From Muribaculaceae bacterium (GTDB lineage Bacteria; Bacteroidota; Bacteroidia; Bacteroidales; Muribaculaceae): a stretch of 38,410 nucleotides of DNA. Of this stretch, positions 16,891-25,268 are shown piece by piece. The first letter of the stretch is position 1, and each line of letters starts with the position of its first letter. The stretch spans positions 1 to 38,410 of the forward strand of contig JAKVKZ010000031.1 in assembly GCA_022484565.1 (NCBI GenBank), written 5' to 3'. Both the position numbers and the translations under genes were made by a program. Below the pieces are notes generated by a model. That model was given only the letters and a program-made list of their open reading frames with translations. It was not told where the DNA came from and did not search any database.

Positions 16891-17790
16891 ATGAACGATT
16901 TCATTCAAGAACAAATCAGAAAACTCAATCCAATCTATCAGCACAAAACTGATGATGAAATTCTCGACGACATTTTTAATGGCCTCAACTCAGGAAATGC
17001 TCTTTTTTATCTGTTGTTCAGTAAACTAAATCCTATGTTTATCAGCATATTTAATAAACTGTCAAAAGGTAATTACACAAATAATAATTTTAGTTTTTCG
17101 TATGACGATGCTTTAGATGATATACTTTGCGATTTCGAGCTAAAGCTTAGCGAGAAAAATTATGCCACCTTACGCTCTTTCAATAATCAAGCAAAATTCT
17201 CAACTTGGATTTACAAAGTTGCCGAGAATTTCTTCATCGACGACATCAAGAGGTTTAGAAGACAATATTCTGAAATTCCTGAAGACAAAGATGATGATGA
17301 AAATTTGCTGGATGGCGAAGAAGATGAACTCATCAGTATTATGAAAGAAGCCATTGAGCAACTTGACAACCCTGATTTCACATTTATTTTCAAGAAAGAG
17401 TTAGAAGGTTTCAGCGCGCCTGAAATAGCGGAACTTCTTGCTGAAGAATGGAAAGCTAATGGCACAGCACACATCAGGGGAGGCGTTGAAATAGTTCCTA
17501 CTGTAGGCTACATTTACACCTTGAAATCACGCGGGTTGAGGGACATTGCCCGGAAAATGAGAGAATTGGCACCTCGACCAAATTATGTATATAGTAGCCG
17601 ATTTAAAATAGGCTCAAGCTTTATGAGTACAAATAATCTATTGTGCAACATTAGAATTCCTCATTCTGACGCTGATTCAGATTTAATTTCAGCATTAAGC
17701 GCACAGCTCAATCCTTCAGATGAAGCCAATGAAACGCACAGAAGGTATCTCAATCTTCTCCATGAAATTATCCGTTTTGGCTCTGATTGA
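16891..17790 (+). CDS. RNA polymerase sigma-70/ECF-like factor, diverged
   Basis: A 299-residue soluble protein. Residues about 70-125 resemble sigma region 2, with KFSTWIYKVAENFFIDDIKR (near 101-120) matching the FxTWLYRIAxN..D..R pattern used in core and -10 contact. An acidic linker (EDKDDDENLLDGEEDE) follows, then a helical region with GFSAPEIAELL (about 173-183) in the position of a region 4 helix-turn-helix, but with an insert before the next helix. The last 90 residues match nothing I know. No anti-sigma gene is adjacent. It may be an orphan sigma factor; the fold call is good, the role is inference. Confidence 0.7.
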   Translation: MNDFIQEQIRKLNPIYQHKTDDEILDDIFNGLNSGNALFYLLFSKLNPMFISIFNKLSKGNYTNNNFSFSYDDALDDILCDFELKLSEKNYATLRSFNNQAKFSTWIYKVAENFFIDDIKRFRRQYSEIPEDKDDDENLLDGEEDELISIMKEAIEQLDNPDFTFIFKKELEGFSAPEIAELLAEEWKANGTAHIRGGVEIVPTVGYIYTLKSRGLRDIARKMRELAPRPNYVYSSRFKIGSSFMSTNNLLCNIRIPHSDADSDLISALSAQLNPSDEANETHRRYLNLLHEIIRFGSD

Positions 17791-17829
17791 TATTAATAGG
17801 AGTATATTGTAAAATAAATCATAATATGG

Positions 17830-17864
17830 GTGGTGACACAGCAATTCCTGTCACCACTTTTTTT
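17830..17864 (+). terminator. Terminator after the sigma-like gene
   Basis: GTGGTGACA pairs with TGTCACCAC (perfect 9-bp stem), followed by seven Ts. Confidence 0.92.
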
Positions 17865-17933
17865 CATAATTGCACGGTTCTGTCATCGGCAAATCTTCAA
17901 TATTGCCCAAAGCGAAAGCTATAAGCTGCAAAT

Positions 17934-18185
17934 CTATCCCTTGTGCCTTTCAAGCCAGGCCTTTGCATACCAGCACGCTGCAGCAGGCTTTAGTCCATTA
18001 GCATTTGCATAATCAAAAGTGAACTGCACCAATTTCGATGCAATCCCCTGCCCTTCCAGTTCCTTCGGCACATAAGTATGCACCACATTCAGACTTCCGT
18101 CATTCACCTCATATTCCAATTCAGCAGTCATGCCCTCAATTTCAGTCCACACCCTGCCGTTTTCTATGTCATGCTTTATTTCCAT
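17934..18185 (-). CDS. Small GNAT-fold N-acetyltransferase (YjdJ type)
   Basis: An 83-residue protein matching the minimal GNAT family COG2388/YjdJ. YEVNDGSLNVVHTYVPKEL leads to the acetyl-CoA loop EGQGIASKLVQF (about 43-54) and PAAACWYAKAWLERH, a conserved end of the family. Acetyl acceptor unknown. A TAAATTTG box lies on the minus strand at 18242-18235. This is the last gene that looks like ordinary chromosome before the accessory region. Confidence 0.87.
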   Translation of the reverse strand: MEIKHDIENGRVWTEIEGMTAELEYEVNDGSLNVVHTYVPKELEGQGIASKLVQFTFDYANANGLKPAAACWYAKAWLERHKG

Positions 18186-18593
18186 AATCTCGTTTATTCA
18201 AATTTTTAAAATTATCGCAAACACTCCATAGCCACAAATTTAATCCATTTTCTTGAATTTCAGCTCTTCAAATCACTTATTTTCGCAGTAAGTTCTTTGA
18301 AATATTGATAACATATAGGCAAGCCACCCAGTAATCCGCAATCCCATTTTTAGCCACCATTTTCCCTGCAATCTTCAATTATTCCGGCAGCTAAAAAAAT
18401 AATTAAATTTTTAGGCGAAAACCTTGTAAACATGTGTGCACCACCTCACCGTGAACACCCCTACAAACATATTGCATCCCAGCGCATTAAGTACCATTTT
18501 GGGTGTTCAAACCCCACTCTGCAATTATTTTTCATAGGTGCGCTTTTAAGTGAGCCATTTTAAGGTTGACAAAAGCTGCCAAAATAGCAAATA
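18186..18593. other. Gene-poor junction between chromosome and accessory region
   Basis: No convincing gene in 408 bases. It holds a possible promoter for the GNAT gene and an inverted repeat TGAACACCC (18452-18460) / GGGTGTTCA (18501-18509). The boundary of the accessory DNA probably lies here, but I see no duplicated attachment core. Confidence 0.4.
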
Positions 18594-19331
18594 ATGACAT
18601 TAGATTTCAACTTAAATAATAAGTCGTTTTTTATCGGCAAGTTTTATAAATATCTTATATTTTTTGACCCGTTTCTTGCCGCTATCGGCATAATATTGTA
18701 TCTTTACCCCAAAACATGGCATTATAATGCCGATAAAAAAGAAGATTATGGAGTATCTATCCGTGAGAACCTATGCCGTAGCGAAGAAGGTGTGCGCGTG
18801 GATGATGTGTTGGAAACTATTAACCACTTCCGATGCTTCGACATGATTATCGACCATGCCACCGATAGACTCAGCGAAAGTTTTATCAAAGACTTGCATC
18901 GTGAGCTGAAGCTATCGACGTCGGATAGCCAAAAAGATTGGTTTAGAATTGGTGATTACAAGAAACTTCCAAATGAAGTTGGTGGTATAGCTACTTGTCC
19001 ACCCGAGGAGGTACATACGCAAATGAAGGCTCTGCTTTCGGAATACAATCAAAAGAAGTGCCACGCATTGGATGACATCATCGACTTCCACCAGCGATTT
19101 GAAGTCATCCATCCTTTTCAGGACGGCAATGGTTGCGTAGGTCGCCTCGTCATGTTCAAGGAATGTCTCGCATCCGCCATCGTTCCTTTCATCATCACTG
19201 AGGAATTTAAGATGTTCTACTATCGTGGCCTGCATAACTGGCCAGCCATCAAGAATTATATGCAAGATACTTGCCTTACTGCCCAAGACAATTACAAGGC
19301 TCTGCTCGACTATTTTAAAATCAAGTATTAA
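18594..19331 (+). CDS. Fic-family AMP-transferase remnant, N-terminally rearranged and probably inactive
   Basis: The frame is 245 codons, but only residues from about 62 on look like Fic (VDDVLETINHF, GDYKKLPNEVGGI, ending LLDYFKIKY). The Fic loop reads HPFQDGNGCVGR: the first of the two phosphate-binding arginines is Cys (TGC, one transition from CGC). The first 60 residues match nothing. In another frame, an ATG at 18748 gives MEYLSVRTYAVAKK, like the start of the HTH domain that precedes Fic in many Bacteroidota proteins. I infer an internal deletion that joined the HTH start out of frame to the Fic core. Fic enzymes transfer AMP to protein hydroxyls. Probably a decaying gene. Confidence 0.75.
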   Translation: MTLDFNLNNKSFFIGKFYKYLIFFDPFLAAIGIILYLYPKTWHYNADKKEDYGVSIRENLCRSEEGVRVDDVLETINHFRCFDMIIDHATDRLSESFIKDLHRELKLSTSDSQKDWFRIGDYKKLPNEVGGIATCPPEEVHTQMKALLSEYNQKKCHALDDIIDFHQRFEVIHPFQDGNGCVGRLVMFKECLASAIVPFIITEEFKMFYYRGLHNWPAIKNYMQDTCLTAQDNYKALLDYFKIKY

Positions 19332-19476
19332 TCACATGAAACAGCATAAGAATCACTTGACAAGTTGCTTTCCACAAATATTTTATACTTGTGAGGCAGA
19401 ATAAAGAGCCAGCTCATAAAATCCATGTCACATTATTTTCCTATTACGATTCCTTAGGTGCTATATTCGGAAAATG

Positions 19477-21606
19477 TTACATTATTGCCGTTACAAACAA
19501 TCCATTATTACCATAAATTATCTGAATAAAAGGCAAATCCTGCGATTGCTGTTCTTTCCACAATTCCTCAAACTGCTTTTTATCAGTTTCACTTGGGGTG
19601 TTAGGCATATTGGGATGTGAATGCCACTCACCTAAATATCGTACTTGATGATACGTCAATTTTGTTATCCTCTCATATTCTGCAGTTAATCCTTTAAATC
19701 CACGAACGAACGATACGGGGCTATGAATACTGTCCTCAGGAGCTGAAACCATATAATATACATAAATGCAATTATGGTCGCGGTCATAGCTACCAAACAA
19801 GCATCCTCCAGTTTCCTTATCTGGTGATGCGGCTGTCATTACTTGTATTTCCTTTTCTACAGCATCGGAAATATAAATTTGAATACCATCAGATACTTCG
19901 TTGTGCCAATTTGTAATTGTCATTGGCAAACTTGACACTGTCCCATTTTCAGTATCAAAGTGCCAAATACTCAAACAAGCTTGCCCCAACATATAATATT
20001 TCCTGATTTGTTTAGAAATGATGGCCGACAACACACGTACATTCTCATAGTTAAGTATCATCGATTCTGATCTACAACTGAAAGTATTTGTACGGATTGT
20101 CTCTATCTGTTCCAAATGATGAATAAACCTCTCATCCACTATTAGATTACGATAATAATCCATCTCCAACAAGTCGAGACGAGAAATTCTATCCTTGTCT
20201 TCTATTAACAATACGACATCATCCCCCTTAGGATTCAAGAATGAGGTACATCTACGGAATGTATATTCATCATTTGCAAGTTTCCTTTCAACTGCTATGG
20301 AAGTGCTAAAATCCATTACCAACTCTGTGCCCTTAAATAAACGCTCTCTATCATTTCGGTTTAATGTCAGAAAGTTTCCGTCTATGGCATTTATTTTCTG
20401 AAACAAGATGCCTTGATAGCTATCTTTGACGGAACGAACCTTTGAGGTCATCACTTTGTCAGTGGTAAGCGTATGACGGCTAAGATTATGTGGCAACAAT
20501 ATATCACAATCAACTAAATTGATTTCTTCGGAGCATCCTTGTCTTACAAAATGGTCAATTACAGCAGATCCAAGTGTTCCTGTTCCGACGACTCCCACTT
20601 TCTTGAACCATTCTTTGATTCCATTATTGATGGCGTTTCCACTACGCGAGGTCATGAATTCTAATAATACAACTTCTACGGATAATTCATAAAACCATTT
20701 TTCAAATGCATTTTGATTTAGAATTATCTTTTTATGCACGATATCCTTTGGAGAATTGTTCGTTTTGATAAGAAACAATTCCTGGGAAGTTTTTTTATTT
20801 TCTTCGGTTGTTTGAGTAATAAAGACCAATAAAACCAATGGCAGTGTGGACTTCCCTGCTACAGTCTTTGTCAAAACATCTAAAAGACAGCTTGTCAGGG
20901 AGAATTGGCCAGTTGACTGAACGTCTTTCAAGTCTCCCATGGTTTGGGGTATCCGTACAAAATTGCTAGCATAGATTTTTTCTGTGGGAATACCGACCAT
21001 ATAATGAGTGGCTTTACTCTTCTCAACAAATTCCAATGTGGAAGAATAGTTAGTCTTTTTTGAATATTTAATGTATGGATTAGCATCTGAGCGTTCATTC
21101 AAAATGCAACAGACTTCTTGAAATCCGAAAAACACCTCCAATGGACGGTTTGACTCATGCAATTTGTTTATGCTATTCAAGCTAAACCAACGTCTTATGG
21201 AATCTAAGAAATCGTGCGCATTAAATTGCGGTCGAATATCCGCAAATGCCACATCTGACACACATAAAGATACAGGTCGTGTAAACGGCTTTGCGTTTGA
21301 ATGAGGTAGCTCCGTTGGAAAATCTTTTCTTAGTGCGTATACTTCTGGTATATTGATATCTTCTGAATAGCAAATAATTGCAATTTCCTCCTCATCATAC
21401 ATTTCATAAATAGGCTCGTCTGGTATTTCAAGATACACCAAACGCATTTTGATTATGATATTACCATTACCTTTGACATAACACTGCACATCCTTTGTAT
21501 AAGGATGTGCCATGGCAGCTTTATAGATAGCCTTAGCTCTCGATAGCTTTAGGTGTTCACCTCTAATTGGAGAGCCATTTGTTATTTTATAGTTATAATC
21601 TGTCAT
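19477..21606 (-). CDS. E2-E1-JAB fusion: ubiquitin-like conjugation and deconjugation enzyme
   Basis: A 709-residue protein with three parts. (1) Residues about 20-170 resemble a bacterial E2: LPHSNAKPFTRPVSLCVSD places a candidate catalytic Cys115 after a His-x-x pattern. (2) Residues about 325-550 are a ThiF/E1 adenylation domain: VGVVGTGTLG (nucleotide loop, 341-346), NLVDCDILLPHNLSRH (Asp366, Asp368, Asn374, Arg377); Cys511 in SCRSES is a plausible E1 cysteine. (3) Residues about 580-709 are a JAB/JAMM metalloprotease with Glu598, His662-x-His664 and Asp675 (HxHx10D intact). Such enzymes activate, transfer and remove a ubiquitin-like tag. In type II CBASS the roles belong to separate Cap2 and Cap3; here they are fused and no CD-NTase is present. 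Its ATG overlaps the previous stop (ATGA). Confidence 0.88.
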   Translation of the reverse strand: MTDYNYKITNGSPIRGEHLKLSRAKAIYKAAMAHPYTKDVQCYVKGNGNIIIKMRLVYLEIPDEPIYEMYDEEEIAIICYSEDINIPEVYALRKDFPTELPHSNAKPFTRPVSLCVSDVAFADIRPQFNAHDFLDSIRRWFSLNSINKLHESNRPLEVFFGFQEVCCILNERSDANPYIKYSKKTNYSSTLEFVEKSKATHYMVGIPTEKIYASNFVRIPQTMGDLKDVQSTGQFSLTSCLLDVLTKTVAGKSTLPLVLLVFITQTTEENKKTSQELFLIKTNNSPKDIVHKKIILNQNAFEKWFYELSVEVVLLEFMTSRSGNAINNGIKEWFKKVGVVGTGTLGSAVIDHFVRQGCSEEINLVDCDILLPHNLSRHTLTTDKVMTSKVRSVKDSYQGILFQKINAIDGNFLTLNRNDRERLFKGTELVMDFSTSIAVERKLANDEYTFRRCTSFLNPKGDDVVLLIEDKDRISRLDLLEMDYYRNLIVDERFIHHLEQIETIRTNTFSCRSESMILNYENVRVLSAIISKQIRKYYMLGQACLSIWHFDTENGTVSSLPMTITNWHNEVSDGIQIYISDAVEKEIQVMTAASPDKETGGCLFGSYDRDHNCIYVYYMVSAPEDSIHSPVSFVRGFKGLTAEYERITKLTYHQVRYLGEWHSHPNMPNTPSETDKKQFEELWKEQQSQDLPFIQIIYGNNGLFVTAIM

Positions 21607-22739
21607 CTGCCAGCTCGTGGTGCAGGATTAGAAATAGATGATGTTCCCGCTACTGTAGAAACCTCTCTGAGAGTCTTTCCGTTTTCGGTAATCTTAAAGA
21701 TAATGGGTTGTGGTATATTCCCCATTTTACTATGTGTCGCGGTGTTAAGGAAATGTGAAGAACCAGACTTCAGTTTTTTTATATATTGCTGTTTAGCTTC
21801 GTAGCAAGGAGGATTGTTATCATCGTTCTTGATTTCATTTGAAGAAGCTATAATATGAGCATAATTAGCAATTTGCCTGTCCAATATAGCCTCAGCAGAT
21901 GGTTTGATTTCTTTCTTATTATTTGATTCATTGAAGAAAGACCAAGAGCAATGGTGAGGAGCAAGGAAGATATTCCACTTCAGCTTTTCTTCATCTGTGT
22001 TATTGTCAAGAATGTGTTGCCAAATTTCGTGTTCAGCATCACCTCCCATCAGTACACGACTTTTGTAACCTGTGTATCCGTCTATTTTGAAGCCAAACTG
22101 CACAACGACTGATGTTGCATTCTTGTCGTCATACTTCTTACTTGTCTCAACATCTTCTTTAAACGGAGCATGGATGAAAATGTCTAACCAAGACAGACTT
22201 GCACTATGAACAGTTGTAACGAGTTTGCCAGGAACGTAACAATATCTGCTGTCGAACTCTTTGTCTTTATCGTATCCGATAATCCTCAAATAGTTACCTT
22301 TAGAGCCATTGAAGTTCGCATCATCATCATATAGCTTTCTACGACGTTTCGCTTCTTTGCGTATACCTTCAGCAGGTGCAGACAAATTATTGTTTAAGCC
22401 ACGAGGAGTAATCCACAGCTCTTCTATAATAATTTCGTCCTTGTTTTTATCCTTGTCATAATCAGCTACATCACCATGATAAAAGTTTCCAGCAAATCCT
22501 TTGCAATGATCGTCATGAGGATGTGTACTGATGAAAAGGTCTACAAATGGACGTTCTAAACTATCTTTTTTTAACTCACTTAGTAAATCTTCTTTCACAT
22601 CAAACATTATTTGCTTTCCATAACCATCAGTCAAATCTGCCAGTATTTGACAATCCACAAGTATGGTCTTGCCGTTATCCAGTTTGATCAGTGTGCAATC
22701 AGCATTGCCTACTGGGTAATATTTGATTATATGTTCCAT
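21603..22739 (-). CDS. MBL-fold metallo-hydrolase with canonical HxHxDH site
   Basis: A 378-residue soluble protein. STHPHDDHCKG supplies the full HxHxDH zinc motif (near residues 72-77); VLMGGDAEHE gives the bridging Asp and APHHCSWSF a later zinc His. The N-terminal YYPVGNADCTLIKL is typical of ComEC-related stand-alone hydrolases. The substrate could be a nucleic acid, cyclic nucleotide or phosphodiester; not decided by sequence. Long charged inserts (about 95-160) set it apart. The last four bases overlap the start of the E2-E1-JAB gene, so the two are translationally coupled. Its C-terminal tail is a flexible Ser/Thr/Gly/Pro stretch ending PAPRAGR. Confidence 0.87.
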   Translation of the reverse strand: MEHIIKYYPVGNADCTLIKLDNGKTILVDCQILADLTDGYGKQIMFDVKEDLLSELKKDSLERPFVDLFISTHPHDDHCKGFAGNFYHGDVADYDKDKNKDEIIIEELWITPRGLNNNLSAPAEGIRKEAKRRRKLYDDDANFNGSKGNYLRIIGYDKDKEFDSRYCYVPGKLVTTVHSASLSWLDIFIHAPFKEDVETSKKYDDKNATSVVVQFGFKIDGYTGYKSRVLMGGDAEHEIWQHILDNNTDEEKLKWNIFLAPHHCSWSFFNESNNKKEIKPSAEAILDRQIANYAHIIASSNEIKNDDNNPPCYEAKQQYIKKLKSGSSHFLNTATHSKMGNIPQPIIFKITENGKTLREVSTVAGTSSISNPAPRAGR

Positions 22740-22807
22740 TATTATTTTGTTTTGTAGTATTTATATTTTTCAATTAAAAAATTTAGGGTATGTGATAAAT
22801 GTGAGTG

Positions 22808-24103
22808 TTATACATCCAATAGGTTTGGAAGATAAAGCCTTATCTGTACTGTTGCCATCCATTCTGCAAATTTTATTAGCGATTCTATTTTTTTTGGTGA
22901 TAGACCTATTAGATTGGTTCCGACTTTCTTGGCCATCTTTATTTCTGTCGAAGATGGTTTGATTTTTTCTAAATCATCCCATAGGATGCTTCGTTTCACT
23001 TTCGAGATAATGAATTCGATGAATTTCTTATCTTCGATACGATTGCTGCCATAAAATCTTTTTATTTTTTGGGCATCATCTTTTGTTATTGAGTGGTAAG
23101 TGTAAAGTTCTTCAGATACATTCCCATTTTTAATTCCACGAACAAATCCTATAATGATTCTATCGGAGATTTCGTAACTCAGAGCAATGTTAGCAATTCT
23201 GCGTTTAACATTATCCGTTTCAAACATGTTGTATCTGGATTGCATTCGTTCAATTCTCTTCATCAAAATGTTTGATGTAAGGACAAGCATCAGAGGTATG
23301 TTTGTTATCCACTGATCTGTAAGTTCTGTATTGCCTGCATTACTTACGATAATATATTTGGCATGCATGTCTTTATCGGAAGATTCAGTCAATTCGTATG
23401 TACCTTGGTTATCATAAAGTCCTCCATCAACCAGTAGTGGACACTTATAATGATTATATCTTTTGTACTTTTCTGGTATTCGGATGGGGCTAAAGGCAAA
23501 TGGTACACATGAAGATGCCATGACTGCTTTTGCAAGAGGAAAATTCTCTCCAGAAAATACATCTAGTTGATCATCCTTATTTATATAATCATATCCCCAA
23601 GCCTTGTTTCGCGAGAATCTAAAACTTCTACCTTTTGCAACATCTGTTGTATTTATGGATATAGCAGGAGTTCGTGGCAAATCTGATAAAGTGGCATTTT
23701 TAAAAAATAACCAATTATATTGTTTCTCAATCCAAATACTTACAGGAAGAATATAGTAATTGGAGAACCATAACAAAATTAATGATAGGAGTAGAGTCCA
23801 CCAACCCACGAAATATATAAGTGCTCCTATTCCAGCTAAAACAGCGAAAAGATTGGCGATAGCTAGGTGAAGAACTCCAATTCTGAGTTTACGAGAAATG
23901 GATTTCTCAAATTCTTGATAGTTTTCTTTATGTAATAAATAATATGCTGATATTATTGATCCTCCAGAAACAGAAGAAATAACGTCTACTTTATCTAGAA
24001 TTTTTAGCTTTTGCAACGCTCTTAGCGTCCCAATATGATAAGCAGCTGCTCTATACCCTCCTCCGGATAGAGCTAAGCCAATTTTATTCCCTTTTGCGTC
24101 CAT
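22808..24103 (-). CDS. Membrane-associated patatin-like phospholipase
   Basis: A 431-residue serine/aspartate lipase. The oxyanion loop is GGGYRA (14-19), the nucleophile is Ser46 in SVSGGS (the first Gly of the usual GxSxG is Ser), and the catalytic Asp is Asp226 in DGGLYDNQG. Between them, residues about 78-125 form two hydrophobic helices inserted into the catalytic domain, which should hold the enzyme at the inner membrane. Patatin effectors such as CapV kill by degrading phospholipids in CBASS, but CapV is activated by a cyclic dinucleotide and no synthase is found here. It starts 3 bases after the MBL gene upstream and ends 68 before the next, in one operon. Most likely the toxic effector. 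Confidence 0.9.
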   Translation of the reverse strand: MDAKGNKIGLALSGGGYRAAAYHIGTLRALQKLKILDKVDVISSVSGGSIISAYYLLHKENYQEFEKSISRKLRIGVLHLAIANLFAVLAGIGALIYFVGWWTLLLSLILLWFSNYYILPVSIWIEKQYNWLFFKNATLSDLPRTPAISINTTDVAKGRSFRFSRNKAWGYDYINKDDQLDVFSGENFPLAKAVMASSCVPFAFSPIRIPEKYKRYNHYKCPLLVDGGLYDNQGTYELTESSDKDMHAKYIIVSNAGNTELTDQWITNIPLMLVLTSNILMKRIERMQSRYNMFETDNVKRRIANIALSYEISDRIIIGFVRGIKNGNVSEELYTYHSITKDDAQKIKRFYGSNRIEDKKFIEFIISKVKRSILWDDLEKIKPSSTEIKMAKKVGTNLIGLSPKKIESLIKFAEWMATVQIRLYLPNLLDV

Positions 24104-24106
24104 AAT

Positions 24107-25156
24107 TTATAATGTTTCCACAGGAAAATAATCCTCTCTGTCGGGTGTGTTATGATGATGCCAGATATTTACTGAATTCTTAGTTGAATAAATTGATGTA
24201 CCTATCTTTTTTAACGCACCTACCACGCTTTTATCTAGATAGTGCCCATATTTCTCAGTTGATACGTATGCAATAGATGGGCGAATATGATTGATCATAT
24301 TGTTGCTCATATTGTGGGCAGAACCATGATGAGGGATCTTCATCCAATAAATATTTTTGATTTTATCTACATCACATCGATATTTAAAGTTAGAAAAAGA
24401 GTCTTCATCTGCATCTCCTGTAAAGAGAAAATAGTGTTCATCATCAGGTTTAAATAAAAAAATAATACTACTTTTATTGTGATGTGATGGGTCGCTACCA
24501 GCCTCATCTAATTTTTTACTATAAATATTTTTTGTTTCAGGAATTTCATACGCATCCTCACTGTCATCAACTATGGCATAATCATATGGCTGTAAATCAT
24601 TCCTAAATAAAAGGGCTTGGGTTCTATAGTACTCTGTCGAAGGACCAAGAATATCTATAAGACCATCAAATTCTGAATTATATCCATCAGAGAATGCTTC
24701 AGAATATGATAACCTTCCTTTGCGTGACAAATCCCAAATCAATTCCAAAAGATTGTTGCCATGTCCATCGTATACGGAACGAGCCTCTTTGCGAACATTA
24801 TCAAGGTTTTGATAATACTTCACATCGTTTTGTGTGATATGTAATCCTGGGTCATTGATTAAAATTTTTTTAATATCTACACTTGTTTGTGGGTTATTCT
24901 TCATATCTTCTAACAGGAATATGAAACCTCCAAAGTGGTCATCATCACAATGTGTACATATTGCTAAATCAATTTGAAAAGTATTATATCTCTCTTTTAC
25001 AAACTTTGCAATCGTCTCACCGTTACAATAGTTACCGGCATCTACTAGAATTATATAAGCTTTGTCGTTTTCGTCAAAAAAACGAACGAGTAGTGCGTCT
25101 GCAGCTCCTACTCCAAGCATGTCGATTTCGTACTTCGTTGCATTCATACAATTCAT
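24107..25156 (-). CDS. ComEC-like MBL-fold metallo-hydrolase
   Basis: A 349-residue soluble protein. THCDDDHFGG has the HxDxDH form of the zinc motif typical of the ComEC/Rec2 hydrolase branch; FLFTGDADED provides the second Asp and IPHHGSAHN a later His, as in ComEC tails. No membrane helix is present, so it is the free hydrolase version without the DNA channel. ComEC-like domains act on DNA or other phosphodiesters. It is the first gene of the operon. The ATG at 25156 gives MNCMNATKYE; an internal Met four codons on is also possible. It is paralogous in fold but not close in sequence to the MBL protein at 21603-22739. Confidence 0.87.
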   Translation of the reverse strand: MNCMNATKYEIDMLGVGAADALLVRFFDENDKAYIILVDAGNYCNGETIAKFVKERYNTFQIDLAICTHCDDDHFGGFIFLLEDMKNNPQTSVDIKKILINDPGLHITQNDVKYYQNLDNVRKEARSVYDGHGNNLLELIWDLSRKGRLSYSEAFSDGYNSEFDGLIDILGPSTEYYRTQALLFRNDLQPYDYAIVDDSEDAYEIPETKNIYSKKLDEAGSDPSHHNKSSIIFLFKPDDEHYFLFTGDADEDSFSNFKYRCDVDKIKNIYWMKIPHHGSAHNMSNNMINHIRPSIAYVSTEKYGHYLDKSVVGALKKIGTSIYSTKNSVNIWHHHNTPDREDYFPVETL

Positions 25157-25171
25157 TTTTTTGATTATTAT

Positions 25172-25205
25172 GCTCCATATTGGAGCTCCGTATTTTGCAA
25201 AAGTA
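25172..25205 (-). promoter_or_regulatory. Defence-operon promoter with overlapping palindromes (candidate operator)
   Basis: TACTTTTG on the minus strand (25205-25198) fits the -7 box. Immediately downstream, near the expected start point, GCTCCATATTGGAGC (25172-25186) is a hairpin-type dyad and GGAGCTCC (25182-25189) a second palindrome. Their place fits a repressor site for the divergent XRE protein. Confidence 0.5.
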
Positions 25206-25238
25206 CAAAAATAATCCCTATTATCGAATATAATTCGC

Positions 25239-25246
25239 TATATTTG
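25239..25246 (+). promoter_or_regulatory. -7 box (TATATTTG) of the XRE gene
   Basis: TAnnTTTG match 23 bases before the XRE ATG; no clear -33 element. Confidence 0.5.
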
Positions 25247-25268
25247 CACTATAAAATCATATCAAAGA

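Noticed and set aside
18452-18509. Inverted repeat TGAACACCC/GGGTGTTCA as an attachment or operator site
   Set aside because: Nine-bp arms 40 bases apart are weak evidence alone, and no matching copy was found at the right side of the island.
19477-25156. Type II CBASS
   Set aside because: The E2-E1, JAB and patatin parts suggest CBASS, but there is no CD-NTase anywhere in the window and two MBL hydrolases are present instead, so I did not name it CBASS.
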